This document shows positions 30,401 through 45,400 of a stretch of DNA of 54,453 nucleotides, piece by piece. Origin of the DNA: Branchiostoma floridae. Lineage: Eukaryota; Chordata; Leptocardii; Amphioxiformes; Branchiostomatidae. Below the pieces are notes generated by a model. That model was not told where the DNA came from and ran no database searches. It was given only the letters and a program-made list of their open reading frames with translations. The stretch spans positions 5,305,997 through 5,360,449 of the forward strand of contig NC_049993.1 in the NCBI RefSeq assembly GCF_000003815.2, given 5' to 3'. The position numbers were made by a program, and so were the translations under genes. Numbering within the stretch: position 1 is the first letter of the stretch; each line of letters opens with the position of its first letter.

Positions 30401-33400
30401 TTCATGGAGGTATGAGGTCGCCGAACTCTAGTTGACAATATTTTGCTGTTCTGTATGTATCCTCGTAGTACCATTGTCTATATAGCTAATTGTTGTCATT
30501 GGTTTCCATACATTGTACCTTTTGCGATTGTTAAACAATAAAGTCATTAATTTATTCATTCTTGAGAGCAGGTGGTTACTGCAGGGGGTTGGCCTCCCTT
30601 GCCTTGCCCCCTTACGGACAGGAAGCTTTAGGGGGTTAATACTGAAAGGTGCCCTGGAAATCGGCAGACAGATTTCCCAGACAAGCGTTATAGTAATGTT
30701 TGCTTTAAGGTACAATATCGAGCTCAATCCTGCATGCCGAGATGTTGTCACTCCAGGGCACAAAACTGCACCTGGTCTCCCAGGATTTATCTTATCAGTT
30801 TTCTACAGCCTGGGTCTCTTCATCTTCCCCGTGTGTTATGACAAGGTTTCGTTAACGATTTTTTGTTTTACGCGCAGGTAAATTTGTCGCTAGTATTGAA
30901 ACTTAAGTTCTCACCTTCACCATAAAAAGTATAATCATAGCAAATTAACATTATTGATTTTATCCATTTTGTACAAATGTGTGACTGAGTTTGAACAAAT
31001 TGAAGTTTGGATTATTTTTCTTTCCTGTTGAATTTGATTTAGACAGGCAGTTTACTAAATTATGTACATGTATGTTTGTTTGTTGTTACTTGTCATCTAT
31101 TTTACTAATTATTTGTAGCAAATGTTTTAAAGCATTTATTGGAATATTACAAATGTCTGATGTTGTATCTAAGTATAGATTAATTTTAAGATAAGCTACT
31201 CATATAAGTTATTCTTAAGTAAGCTCACTAGATTAATTGTAGTTCACCTTTATCCACATGGTAACCTATATCCATTGTTTTTAAAAACGTGGTAGGGATA
31301 TCTAGTCGACGGACGTAGGTTTCAAATTGTAACATTTTCACAACATTCCAGTCTGGAGCAACTGTCTGTCAACTTTTTAACATGCATTGGCATAATACCG
31401 GTCATAAGCCTTATACCGGTCGATTAAAAATAGTGGAACTTAAAGAGATCTACACATGCAACAATAGTTATTTCTGAGGTATGCACACTTCAGACATCTA
31501 GGTGTCCAATACATAATTTACAAAGCATCGATAACAATGCATTCGAAGACAACAAGGCCAAAAGTTTTCAGGTCATTTTCGGGGCAGGCGAGCTCGTCGT
31601 GGGACAAACACACTGTCACGTTCATCGCCAGATTTGTAGATAATAATCACATGTGCTCACGGCACAAGACGAGCATGATTCAACAGCAATCTTGAATTTC
31701 TTTTGGTGACCTACAACTCGTGTAAAAGTGTGAGGAACCGTTGCATTATCGCCCGGATCTACGGGTGAATGGGTCAAATTGAACGTACGCCGCCATTTTC
31801 CCGCCATTTTTAATGCTACGGCCAGCAGTAAAGTTTTACGTCATAGCGGTTGTGACGGACCAAAATTAAATGAAAATTCTTGTCAGTATACGCCCATTTT
31901 CTCATGACTTTTTGTATGCTCATGCAGATTTTTGTTTTGTGCAACTACTAACAGGAAAGAAAGGAACAACAGAGGATGAATAAAGGTACATAGCGGCAGT
32001 TAATTGTGCCGTGTTTCGTTCGACCGGTATTTTGTACCCCCTTCCAACCACGCGCCCGTTCTCCGTGCAATTCCGCGGTGTGTTCCAATTACGATATTAT
32101 GTTTTTAGCAGGACCAGAGAGACAAAATAATTTACACAGAAGAAGTGGCAAAGGTAAGCTGTAACAGCAACATGTAACTGGAGAAAATGATGCGTTGATC
32201 ATTTGCCAAATTAGCATTGCTTGAGAAATTGCAGTAAACCGACCGGTATTATGCCAATGGATGTTATCCCAAAACACACAGATTTTATATACAACGGATA
32301 AAGGTTACCAGCGGATAAAGGTGAACTACCGTTATATGTCCAAAGCACAATTCAACTGTAACATTTCTATGTCTGGTGATAAAAAAACAGTCATGGCAGC
32401 CAAATTGTATCTTCGCACCCCACACAACCATCAAAGGGCTGGGACAGTTCCAGAGCTATGAATATTTGAAAGAGTATTGATGAAGTCATAACTAGCAGTT
32501 TTGCAGTTTCCACCCTGAAGATGCAGGATGTAGAAATTCAATTTTGCTGGCTGGGCGGTCATGTGTCCCTCACCAGGTGTCATCAAAAAGTCATGGAATT
32601 TTTATAAGAATGGATTTACCTGTACATGTATGTCTGACCTACATTTCTCCATCACAAAATTGCTGATGTAAGGTGTTTTTGGAATGAGAAGGGAAGGTGT
32701 GTGTGTGTGAGGGGGGGGGGGGGCAACATGGTACGTTGTAACTGGTAGACTTCGTTGTCTGTTTAAGTTAAAAAGAAACACCCACCTGAAAATTGCATAT
32801 TGTACCATATAAATGAAGGAATAACAAGAGTTTGTATTACACAAACCACCATACTGTAAATGCATTAAAGTTCGCCGGGCTTTAATTTCGCGACAGTGGG
32901 AAAAAGGACTGTTCGCGGTTGGTTTTAAGTTCGTGGTTGCACCATGCACCGTAGTCTGTTATTGCTATGGAAAAATGTTAGCGGTGGTTTCAAGTTTGCG
33001 GTAAACTTTCAACACAAAAACTGCAAAAATAAAACCACTGCAAAAACATCTGCATTTACAGTAATTGGGACCTCAATATCTATGCACATGACAAATTTAA
33101 ACAAATCTATCAAAAGGATCTAAATCTATATCTGCGAAGAAACAAACATGGACGGAAGCAGTGCTCATGTTGAAGGTCACAAATCTTTTGCACAACTGAT
33201 GATAATAATAATGAATCTTTAATGATGCAGGCAATAACTATAATACTAGTATTACAGGTAAAATGTGATGATAGCTGGTTCTGTACTAAATTGTAGTCTG
33301 AGGAACAGCCAGGAAAAAAATTCATATTCTGGATTATGATTGAATTGCCACCTTGCATTCTGGTATGTTTTCACTTAACCTCCCGGTGACATTGTCTGAT

Positions 33401-36400
33401 TATGAAGTCTAGTTCTGATTAACATTGACAAAGAGAGAGTTGAATAATATATTGAATGTTATGATTAGCATTTGTCTTGTTAAGAGTCTACTCTCACACA
33501 AACAACAACGGTTGTCGTTCTTCAGGGTTTTCAGTTTGTTTACATTATCTATATTTCTCATGCACTTTGGGTGTCTGTTTTTATTGATCTGTACATGACA
33601 CGATCATCACAAAACTCGATACATCCATTGTGGAGGGACGGCCAATCATGGAAACATGACGCGTATAAACGATTTATCGTTTCTAGGAGCGAATTATGCC
33701 CCGAGCGCCTACAGTGAAGACTTAACGTATTTTTGGGATGCAGACAGCCCCGATGAATAAAAGGAAATTTGGCTTTGGCTTAGCTTAGTAATCGAGTACT
33801 GAAATGTTAGTTATTTGTCATTATTGTAAGAACTTTTGCCAGAGTGTAAAAAATCATTTCAATATCCATCTTTCTGGAGGAATTTCAATGGTTATTTCAG
33901 GATAAGATTTTAAATGTCATAAACACCCTACACTGGCTACAGTAACATTAGGTGACTAGTAGCTTATTATCCCCTGTGCTGCAAGCAGTTGCAGAGAGGT
34001 TTAACAAGCAAACTTCGACCTTTCACGTCAATGGGAAATTGCCAGGTCCCAGAAGACGTCATTACGGTTAGTGTTAGTCAGGATTGTGGTGTTGTAATGG
34101 CAGAGACGTCCAATTAGCCCTTCACACTTTCAGTTATTTCCATATATGCTGCATGTTTACTGCAAATGTCAAGCTGCTTTTTAAAGCTTGAGCCTCAGGG
34201 AGATCACGGGAGGTCTGCTTCTTCAACAAATCTGTTCTTGTTCTCAGAAAAAAAAAGTAATAACCTTACGTTTGCAGTGTAGGTTATGTTTTGAAGTGCG
34301 TGAGTCTGTGTGTCTGTGAACACAATATCTTGAGAATGCTTGGATGGATTGTTGTGATATTTGGTACGTGGGTATTTATTGATATGACTTTTGGACCTCT
34401 AGGCACTCGTAAAGGTGCTGTAGTGAAGCTCCAATTTTGATGTTCTGGACATGCTATGGTCACGATTTTTTATTGGTAGATATTTGCATATTTTGGGCCG
34501 TCAGATGATCTAAAATGGGTCCTTCTAATTTCCTGCCAGCACAGTGCAGTGTACAAAATACGTTTCTGAGCAAGATTGCACAGTGTGCAACCTGGAGCAA
34601 AAACTAGGTTGCACAACTGAATTTCAAGTTGCACCACTTACAATTCACTAATTTCTGAAAAAAAGGTACAATACATAGTATTACATGTTTGGCTGATATG
34701 AAATGGAGCTGCCTCGGTCCATCTATTTATTTGTATAACAAAATCGAGTTCTGAGGCTCAAAATCTAAGTTGCACCCCGTGCAACCTGAGTTTAGAAGTA
34801 AGTTGCACCAAGCAAAAAGTGGTTGCAATGTGCAAGTGTGCAAGTGTGTATTTTGCATGCTGCAGTGATACCATCTAATTGCTCTTCTCCTATTCCCCTG
34901 CAGAACTGTAGCACTGTTGTTAGTGTACAGGGGATGAGTGATGATAGCAATCCTGTCTGTGTCCAGTATCTTGGCCATGTCCCACTGGAGGGTCATTGTG
35001 TCATTATATTAGCAAGTCTAGACAATTGTCCTGACACAGGGCTGACCTTTTATTTTTATTGCTCAGTACAGAAAGTAGACCGAGCTTATCAGCAGTGAGT
35101 TGTGTAAGGCCTCAGGACCTATATCACCTAGTTCTCTGGTATTGTGGAACCTGACCAATCAAAACATTGAATAACTGTTTGTGGTCATTTTTCTACATCG
35201 ACTTCAGCGATATTCACAGCATGTCAGTGTGACTTTTGTTGTGTTTTGGGAACGTCTTGAACTAGGAGCACTTCTCAATCAGACGTCAATGCCACTTGAG
35301 TTGTCAGCCGTTTTGTCTTAAAGTTTATGTTCTGCGGCTTGGGACTTTTTGGTAGGTTCCCAAAAACCATTTGACTTCACACATCTTGCTTTTGCATAGT
35401 TTTAATAACAATGCCAGAATGTAAAAAAAAAGAATATGTTGAAAATGAGTAACTTTTTACAAGGAAATTGCAAGTTACCAGTATTTGCGATTCACTTGTG
35501 AATTGCATTCTGAAAGGAGATTTTTATATTCAAAACATTTGTTGTTTTGGGGCTATTTTTCTGTGATACGCTACCTTTAAAGTAAAGAATTAAACAGTAG
35601 AATGAGGAAAAAAGAAGGGTTGAGAGAGTGAGGGAAAACTTGAATCCGTCTGTATTCACTTCCTAAAACTGCATGTACCAAGGCATAAGCTTTGCCCCCA
35701 GCTCTGTTTTCAAATTAATCCTACACTAAGGCTACAGTACTACAGTGCAATCTCTTCAAACAAGAAAACCAACAAATTAAATTGGTATGACCTAAGGGCC
35801 TGGTCCATATGGATTTTGCAAGGATGATATCCTTAGCTGCATTTGCAATTTCAGTTATTAAAATTTGTACTTAGAATGATGCACAGTCAAAACCTTTCTC
35901 AAGATTTTATCACCTTTGCAATAATAGTTTCTAAATACTGTAAATGCATTTAAGTTCACGGGGACTTAATTTTGCGGTAGCAGAAAAAAGGACTTTTCGC
36001 ATTAGTTTTAAGTTCGCGGTAGCACCATGCACTGTAGTCTCTTAATGCCATGGAAAAATGTTCGTGGTGGTTTTAAATTCGTGGTGAAGTGGCCACCGCC
36101 GAAACCGCGAACATTTGTGCATTTACAGTACTCAATCAGATAGGGCAGTACCAGAAACATTTTGACTGTCTTATCACTAGTGTTTCAAGGGCAGCTTGTC
36201 TGAAATGACACTGAAGATATGACAAGTTTTACATTGAGAAGATTTTATCAACTTTGCAATAACAACTTGTCTAAGTACTTTATCACAGAAGTTTAAAGGC
36301 TCTCTGCTAGCTATGTGCTAGTTTTGCATGGGCTTACCTACAGTGACATTGAAGAACTGCTAAAAACTTAGTTTCAATCAGATAATGAAGATCTGTAGTG

Positions 36401-39400
36401 CTGCTTTTATGTGGGTAGTTTACCTTCTATGCAGTTCTAAAGGGCTCTAGTAGGTTATAACGGGGGCCACCCTAAGATGCCCCCTGCCTTAAGATGCCCG
36501 GATTTTTTGCTGATCTTATTATGCATAAGTACGCCGTGTTTGTTGCCACTGACTATGATGATTAGAAAGGTAAATAAACCAAGTCTAAACAAACAGCTTT
36601 TTTTTCTATTAAAATTTTTTTTTACACATATTCACTTCCCTTTTTTCACAATAATGTTGGTAGCGCCGAATCACTGTGGTCACCTGTTACTAGGTATTGG
36701 TGGCTCGTATTCATGAATAAACAACCAGTAAAAAACAGCCACACAACTGTCATACACATAAGAAATAAAGCCTCACAAAACACTACAAATATTGGTCTTC
36801 AAATGTTTGTTGAGTAGAACTAGAAGACCGGCCATAGAAAAAACAACGTAAGCATCACTGCCGTTGTTTTCCCAGGGAGTGTGGCCCCGCAGGTGGGCAT
36901 TTTAGGGCGGCCCCCGTTACAACTTATATGGAGTGAGTGCCAGTGAGGTACCTGCTTAAGTTTCAAGGTGAAGTTGGGACACTTCATGTAGAAATGCTTC
37001 ATGGAAAGGCCACATGTACAGTCTGAAAATAAGCATATTCTTACTACAAGATAATTATACTTTTATTATTATTTGTGTATGTACATATAGTTAAGACAGT
37101 CTGAGGCTGCTGGCTGATTATATGACAACCCCATGTACATGTATGCCCACTTTCCAGGCTGAATTCAATTGTTTCTGACATGCCATTTTTTATGCTGAAA
37201 TGACGTTAAAGGGCCATTATTTTTGTCAATCATCCGATAAGCAACAAGTTACCATAAAACAACAGACTGACGTATGCTGGGCAACCCCTGCATTTTCGTA
37301 ATGTGAATCCAGAACTGCTTGGTAAAGCAAGACATATCATAACAAGAAATCAAAGTAAACTTCTTAGCTAAATATATGACAATCATGTCCATTTTACATA
37401 CTTCACCTGTATCTGTTTAGCATCTAAATAGACAGTATAACCACCCTTCAGGGTAATTCAGACACAGACCAGGTCAACTTTTGCATCCTGACAGTCTCTG
37501 GTACAACTCAGCCAGAAACAAACTTGGACAAGGACCAGTGGGAACAAACTTGAACACATCAAGACAAACCGACTGAAAAAAATACCGCCATTTCCATTTT
37601 GGATCCCACATGTGCCCTTCTACAAGTATTCAGTATGCAGTCCCTTCTTTTCTTACCATTACATCTATCAGACTACATTTGGCCTCTGATGTTTCAATTA
37701 GCCCGAGATTTGGGGATTTAGTTGTCAGTTCTGCTGGTTGATTTGCTGCAGGATGATACCCTAATTCCCAAGCTTACAACCTGGAGTATTGTTAATGAGC
37801 CCATTAGTGCATCGACTTTCACCCTGTGGCCCTCAGGTCTTACCTGATGTTCGACCTTAACTGATGAGTCAGTGCCCTCACTCTGCACTGGTTCAACTTG
37901 TAGACACTAAGGGATAAACTGGGAAATAACATGTGGGTGTGGGGGGCAGGTAAGAAGATAGTAGAGTAAGCTCTGATTCAGAATGAAAATGAAAAGTAAG
38001 CTGAGCAAACCCCAAAGGATTGCCCCCAAGGAGCCCAAAATTGACCTTGACCTTTGTTGACTCGTCCCAAAACCTACCCACATATGAAATATCATGACAG
38101 TTCATACAGAGGTTCTTAAGTTATACTGATCTAGAATATCTGGAAACACAATAAGGATATATGACATCATTTAGCATGGGCTGAAAAAACTTAATCCACC
38201 AATTCCATTAAACTTTGCCCAACATGATTTGTCATTCATCCCTAAGGTTCTCTCACTATTTATGTTTACATATTGTTCTTACTGGCGTGTTCATCTTTCC
38301 TATTCTTCTTTTGCTGTCAGGAGCCAATCAGATAGAGCTTAGCACTACTGTAAACCAATCATAGCTTAGATTAGTTAGAACTGCACATTAGCTGTTTAAG
38401 CAAAACATGAGTTATTTTTTCCCTGCACACAATACTATTGAGCGAGCCTAAAGAATTATTCGATTAATTACCTGGTAAAAAAAAACAAGCAGATGTATGG
38501 GGGCCCCTTTTCCTTGCACACAATAGTATAAACATAGGGCGAGTCTGATGGTATATTATACTCATTTTCATTAATGGCCTCATCAAAAAACAAAGCAGAT
38601 GTAAGGTTGACAGAAATTAAGTAGGATGGCCACAGGAAGACATTCTGCACTTTCTAGTTCTACCTAATTATATATTTATTGGAATTGGGAAATCAAATGA
38701 AAATATTCTTAGAATAGCATACATGTACACTACTCATTAGTATTGATGTCTTATCTTTAAGCTGCACCAGCAAGCATTGCACTGATATCTAAAAGCATTG
38801 CAATAATGGGTAGAAATATTGTTGTCCATTATCGCACAATATATATATCACTATTAGTATTGTGCATCCCAACGTATTGGGTACCACTATTAAGATATCG
38901 TTTCTGGCAATCAAACAAGATATAAATTGGAACACGTTTGATTTTCCCTCAATGGGAGAGCCTTAGTTGTACTTGCAGTTGGACAGCGTCACTGTAAACG
39001 TTACTTGCAACTTTAAGCTTTATTGTACTGTCTTCACGGTAATTGTTATGGGGGTACAAAGTAATAAAAAGTGACATTTCATTTTCCCAACCTTTTAGAG
39101 TCTGCAAATATCTTCCAAAGGTCGGAAAAAGTCACTCCAGAGGAATAATAGGGGAAGATATTAGTTCCAAAGCTCACAATTCAAAGCTTCTCAAAGAGCA
39201 AATTTCCCGAGAGATTTACGAAAGAGGCTGAGCTGCATTTTAGACCGATGGAAGGCTGGTTATAAAAGTCATGGTGTATTTGAAGAAAGCTTGATGTGTG
39301 AAGCATAGCATGGCTTCTAACATGATCAGTTGTTTGGAGGGTGGTTAGAAAAGTGCTCCATCGATTTTTGTCCCTTCGGGGCCTATCTAACTGTGGTTGA

Positions 39401-42400
39401 TGGATGAAAATGATGTCTTTGGTAATGCAGGAAAACTTTGTTGATATCACAATGATGTCTCCGCTGGGTATAAGGCAGTGTCTGGAATTGCCTGAGGTAT
39501 GCTTCAAGCTACACCTTGAGGTTTTTATTGGTTCCTAAGAAAACAAGAAGAAATAAAACTGAAGGATTGTAATCATACATCATTTAGGGACTAGCTGCAA
39601 TCAGACATAAAAGCCTCAAGTTGCCCTGGTTCATATTTATTGTTCAGAATGAGAGATAAAAGATCTAGAGTCTATTGCAGAAAGACCATGAAATGTCTGT
39701 GCCTAGAATAACCAACACTTAATACTATTCCAAGTTCACCTAAAGTTGTACTACATGTAAATCAGGTGGTTACAGCCAGCCTCAGACTTAGGACTTGAAA
39801 CTAAGAAAAAGTTTGGGCTGCCTATGTGCCACTATAGAGTGCAAGTGCCATGATTAAACTTTGGTCTGTAGTAAGACTTGGTATTACATGTATTAGAGCC
39901 TTTCGATGAGATTGTTGGACTAACTTAGAGGCAGTTTGATTAGTTTTGGTCTGTCCAATGATCTTACCTCAATTTGAACTTGGGTCTGAAATGCATATTA
40001 CTTGTGATTAGTTTTTGTTAGCGGTACTTACTAGTTGTGCAATAATTAAAAGTCATTCCAAGTGGACCAAGAAGCGCTGGTAGCAGTTTGATGAGTTCCT
40101 ATCTCTGTTCATCTCTGTAACTGATTGAAGCGCTTGTCTTGCATTGAAAGTTAGAAGCACAGGCTTGTAGAGATCAGATGTTCATCTGTAAAATGAACGA
40201 ATGAACAAGGACCTTTATTGTACATTTTTCCCCAACTGAGCTAAGTACAAAACATATAAGTATCACAGATCTAATCTAACACAGACTTTTTTTTGCTTGT
40301 TGGAAATGGTGAAAATATTAGACTTTATGTTATACCTGTGACGCCAAAATGTTCGATACAGGTGTTCCGGACCGTGTGATAAATTTCCGTATCACACAGG
40401 CTCAAAGTTTGTATCACACAGGCTTCCTTCGAGTAGATCGAACCATTTCGAGCGGGCCGAGTGTGTCACAGTTGGCAATTCGAATACCTGTAGCAATAGT
40501 CGGTTTGTCTAAATGCGTTGGGAAGATATTAATGGTCACTTTGCCTTGACGACTGTCCTAAGATGAAGGTCATTCAACTCAGTCCATTTTGCATTAGAAA
40601 TAAAAAGGCCAGAAAGAGCACTCATTCATCTGTGTTCAGCACGCAGGGGACTCCCATGTTGGAAATGATGGATTGATCACGGTCATATCAAAGTACTAAT
40701 AGAATGGACGGGGGCAAGGTGTAGCCACAGTCTTTGAAGTGATAGAGAATATTTGCATTGAAATTTGCCAGAGAAAGTCTCCAGAATTTGTCTCTGGCAT
40801 GATGTCTTCTAATATCCATCACTCTTAATTATTAGCAAGCAAGGTAGGAAAGAGCTTATACTAAGTTATCTTCTTTATACAGTGTTACAGTCACATATCA
40901 ATATAAGTTGCATGCATGTACTACTTCCCTGTCATTGAATTTTGAGACAAACAAAATGTCACCTTTTTCTACTGTATTTTCAAATGCATCATCATCATCC
41001 ACTGGGTTCTGCATTTTCAGTCTTGGGAATATTCCGTACTTGCTTTTATTTGTGGTACTTGCGTAGTTTTAATCAGATTTGTTTAATTCAAGTAGAGAGA
41101 AGACCAGTAACTGCTAACTTCTGTGGTTATTCAGTGCATGAGAAAACAGTGGGACGTATTTCAAATTCAACGAAAGACAAGTTTCGGAACCGCAGGCATC
41201 CTTCCAGGAAGGAGCTGCCTTTAATAGTAAGTCGGGAGAAGCCCCAGTTGTGAACGGCCAATTATCTTTTACTGGTCCACCTGTGGTGCCGCAACGGCTG
41301 TGTCCAAATCCTCTCAGCTGGCCCAATCGATATCTACTCTTGCAGTTTATCCCCTCATACACATCAATGGCACCGGGGAAGAAGAAAGCTAGCCATTTAC
41401 GTGCCTCCTCTGAAGATAGGAGCTTTGTTTACGGGGCAACCTTAAAGGTTTACACGTCTTTTGCATTCTCATTTCGTTGCATGGGAGCTTAAAGGTCTTT
41501 TGTCTGTAAGTGTAAGACTGGGTATCAGTACGTAGTGGTGATGGTCTCAGAATGTGAAAAATGGTAGAATGGTGCTACCAGCGTCTGCCATGAAGTTTTC
41601 AGAAGGCAGATTTATATATTCCTGCGTATCAAATTGCTGTAAACCTGACATCTATGCATTACACTAAAAAAAGGAAAACCCTTTTTGTCTTCTGACAAAC
41701 AGGGAGCCACATGGTAAAAACAAGTTACAGTATTACGACTACTCAACTGCAAGTCAGAAAAGTAACTCCTATATATTGTTACTTTGAATACTGACATGGA
41801 CTTACATTTACATATATATGGGATTCATACCTCTAAATTGTTGACAACTGATTAAAGTCTGCTACTTACGTATGTCCCCAGTGTCTGTTAATGTGTGTCA
41901 CAAGTCTCATCAAAATGATCAGTAGAAGAAGAAGAAATTATATGAATCACTATCAGCAAACTTTTCTGCAGCTCAGAAGATTGATGTCAGGCAAACACAT
42001 CAGAGTTTCTCTCATGTACATGATACAGTACATCTCTGTCCTGTTATCAGAGTGTGCAAATTTACCTGACAGCCTCGTGAGGTTTTGTGCATTTTATAAT
42101 TGTGTGCCATTTTCAAGACTAGTCACCAGCAAGCGGACCTAGTTGTGTTCAATACGTCAGATCAGTTATTAGCGGAGCGGTAAATTGCTCATCTAGCGTT
42201 AAGACCGTGAAAACGGGGCTGTTTCCCCCTCGGTTTCGCCCAATCGCTCAGTGGGTGGTGGGATGATTACAGAAGTGGCTTTCAAGGATAGCTCAAGGTC
42301 ATCAACCCAGAAACTTTAATAGGTTGACAGGAAGGCCTCCAGTCCTGTTGTGAAGTGTCAACTGGGTGTTAACAGGAGGTGGGCGATATTGGATACCTTA

Positions 42401-45400
42401 TAGGTGTGATCATATCTCTGCATCAATGGTTCGCTGATGGCCATATGAGATTTATTAGGGTCACCCCAGGACAAATTAGATTGTTTCAATAGACTGGATG
42501 ATACCATTATGGCTGTTTCATACAGTTTTTATTGGTACAGATGTCTATAAAGCTGGTATTGGGTTTTAAGAAGCATGGCATGACATGACTTTGTGAAGTT
42601 TGTCAGTTCACCTTTTATGATTGTATTACAGTAGTTCTATGAAGTCCCATAACAGCTACAATCCTTTTACTATTAGGAAAATTGGTTGTTGGATGTCTGG
42701 ATGGATGAGGCTAAGGTGAGTATTTCACCATAGGTAGCATTTTTAACATGGGTACATTGTAATTTTGTGACAGTGTCTCATCTTGTAAAGGCCCAACTAC
42801 TGTATATCCCTTCAATTTTTAACTTGTAGTGCAGTATGGTACTGTTCAATGAAATTGTCATGAAACTAGTTCTTACTGCCTGAGCAAGAGGCTCAAGTGA
42901 GAAACCCTGGAAAATTTCTGATGCAAAGTTCATACTTCCAATTTGCATCCCTATTCAACTGTAATGCGCATGTACTCATCAGATGCAAAAAGCATATCTC
43001 ATATGTATGGATAAAAGGAGTTAATGCGTGTAATGCCTACAGATTGAAGCCGTTCTTGTATTCTGGATAATGGAATACGGGGAAAAAGAAATGGCCAGGG
43101 AGTTTTTGGAGTTTCACTTGCCAACTACTCCAATGCACTGCCTAAAAGGTTTTTGCAATCTCATCGGATGTAGTATCTTTCCCATATGAATAGCCTTATC
43201 TTTCTGATTAATACATTGTCTACTTGCAAGTCCCATGTTTATCGACAAGTGCTTTAGGTAGGTGTGGGTTTTCCAAGAAACACACTTTGTCTCATAAAAC
43301 TATATTCTCTATACACTTTAAGCAATATATCCCAACACACACAGGGGACACTGGCAATAAAACTTTGTTACTGCTGCTTGCTGAAAGGTTTTGCAGCCCT
43401 AAGGATAGTCCTAATACCCAATGCTATGTTTTTATAGGTTATGAAAAGGCTTTCTTTAAATGCAGTTATAAATACTACTGGGAAAAGATGAACATGTTTA
43501 AAATCCTCCATTAGATGCTGGAAAGCCATGCAATCTGCAATGGAGCAAAATATTACTGTGTCTTTTTACACACAGCGTTGGCAGTAAGCCGAAAAGTTTA
43601 GGGCCAGTGTGGGAATGCATAAAAGCAATCCAACATTTAGTTGCCACCCACGAACAGCGAGTGCTCGTAAGCCTCACTAATTACAGGGCCTGGTGATAAC
43701 CCATAGAGAGCAGGAGCAATTTATGTTCACTCAGTGTTTCCCTTATCTCGAAATTATGACTGTTCTCCCCGCTGACTCCTTTTCCTGATCGCACACTTTT
43801 CCACACTAATGAATTTCTACAGACAGGTTTCTTGGCTTCCGTTGATAAAGTGTGTGAACAGACATTGGATTTAAGGAATATACATATATGTGCAGGAAAG
43901 TTTTGGATATCCAGCAATCTGCATTCCAAGTTCATTGGCCAAATATTGACCAAATCATCTACCAAACACCTCAAAATCACCGTATTTATACTTTAAAAAT
44001 CCGAAGAGTTTTGTCAATAGTGAAATATTGAGACATTCTCTTTGTCATAAGATGGAGATGACACAGACACAGGTGACCAGGCTTTTAGCTAGGATTTTAT
44101 AGTACTTTTAAACTTACTGGTGAGTCGCGATAAGTGACTAGTATTGTAGGGGGGTCTGAGGCCATCCACCTTCCATGGTGCAGAGTTTTTGATGATTTTA
44201 AGTTAAAACAGTGCATTCTAAGGTATTCCAAGAGGCAAAAATACTGTTACAGAGGTCACAGTAGAAGACTGTGACCACAGATGACCTGGTACCATCCCTG
44301 GTCAATCAGAATTTCGTGCTTGGCAGAGGATTTTCTCCCCAATGTAAGAGCGTCCAGGGGCATCAGATTTCTTGTTATTCTAAGAAAGGTGCATCCAGAT
44401 GACGCATTGTCGCATGCCTGGCTAAAAGCCTGCAGGTGACTGTTAGTAAGGTTAAGATACAAATGTTGTTTGCCAGAACAAGTCAGCTATCAGCTCTGCT
44501 CCTACCAGGTCTAAACATAGCTTTGAACCACTGTCCATCATGTCTATCACTTTTCAATACATATCTGCGACCAGTAAAGGGAAATGACATATGTCATACA
44601 CTATCAACATTTTTCGATAGCTTTGGATGTACAAGTGTTTTCAACATCCAGAGAAGTTGCCAGATACAACTTTTGGCTGCTCCTCTGCTGTTACTTCTGT
44701 TGTCCTTTCTTGCCAGGAGGTAATGAGCTTATCTTTTGAAGGTAATGTGTTGGCAAGCCAACCCTAGGCTGCCTCTCCGGCGGGCTTGATACAATCGCTC
44801 ACCGCAGCATCCATCACCTAACCGCTCGCGGAACACTACCTGCAGTTCATTTCAAGCGTATCATGATAGAACATTGATAAGCTTTTGTACTTGCAGGCTA
44901 GGACATTCATTTTCCTCGGGCTGCCACGAATTGTACTATGTAGTTCCACTGGTTGGAATTAGTGGGAACAGAAAGATATGTGGTGCATTACGGAGGTGTC
45001 ACAGACTGCCTTTCTTTCAATGTTTAAAGCTTAGCAGACATTTTATATTCAAAGAATGATTTATACCGGAGGGATAAAATGTTTCTAGAGGGACCAAATT
45101 GATTTGTTGGTTGCAGGCCTGTTGTAGTTTACCTGAGGGCAAAGCAAGCAAATCATAAGAAACATCTGATTTGTATTCCAGCAAAAGCATGGAGTGCATG
45201 GAATTGCAGATGTATAACAAAGTTATTGAATAATGTAGTAAATATTCTATCACTGTTGGAAATCTATTCTGTCATCTCTGAAGGACATTCCCAAACTGTC
45301 ATTAACTTCCGTTTATATAGCCTGGCGACTTTTACAACTTTTGGTGCTGCTTTTTAGTTGTATCGTTAAACATGCGATGTTGTTAAAACCTGCTATATCA

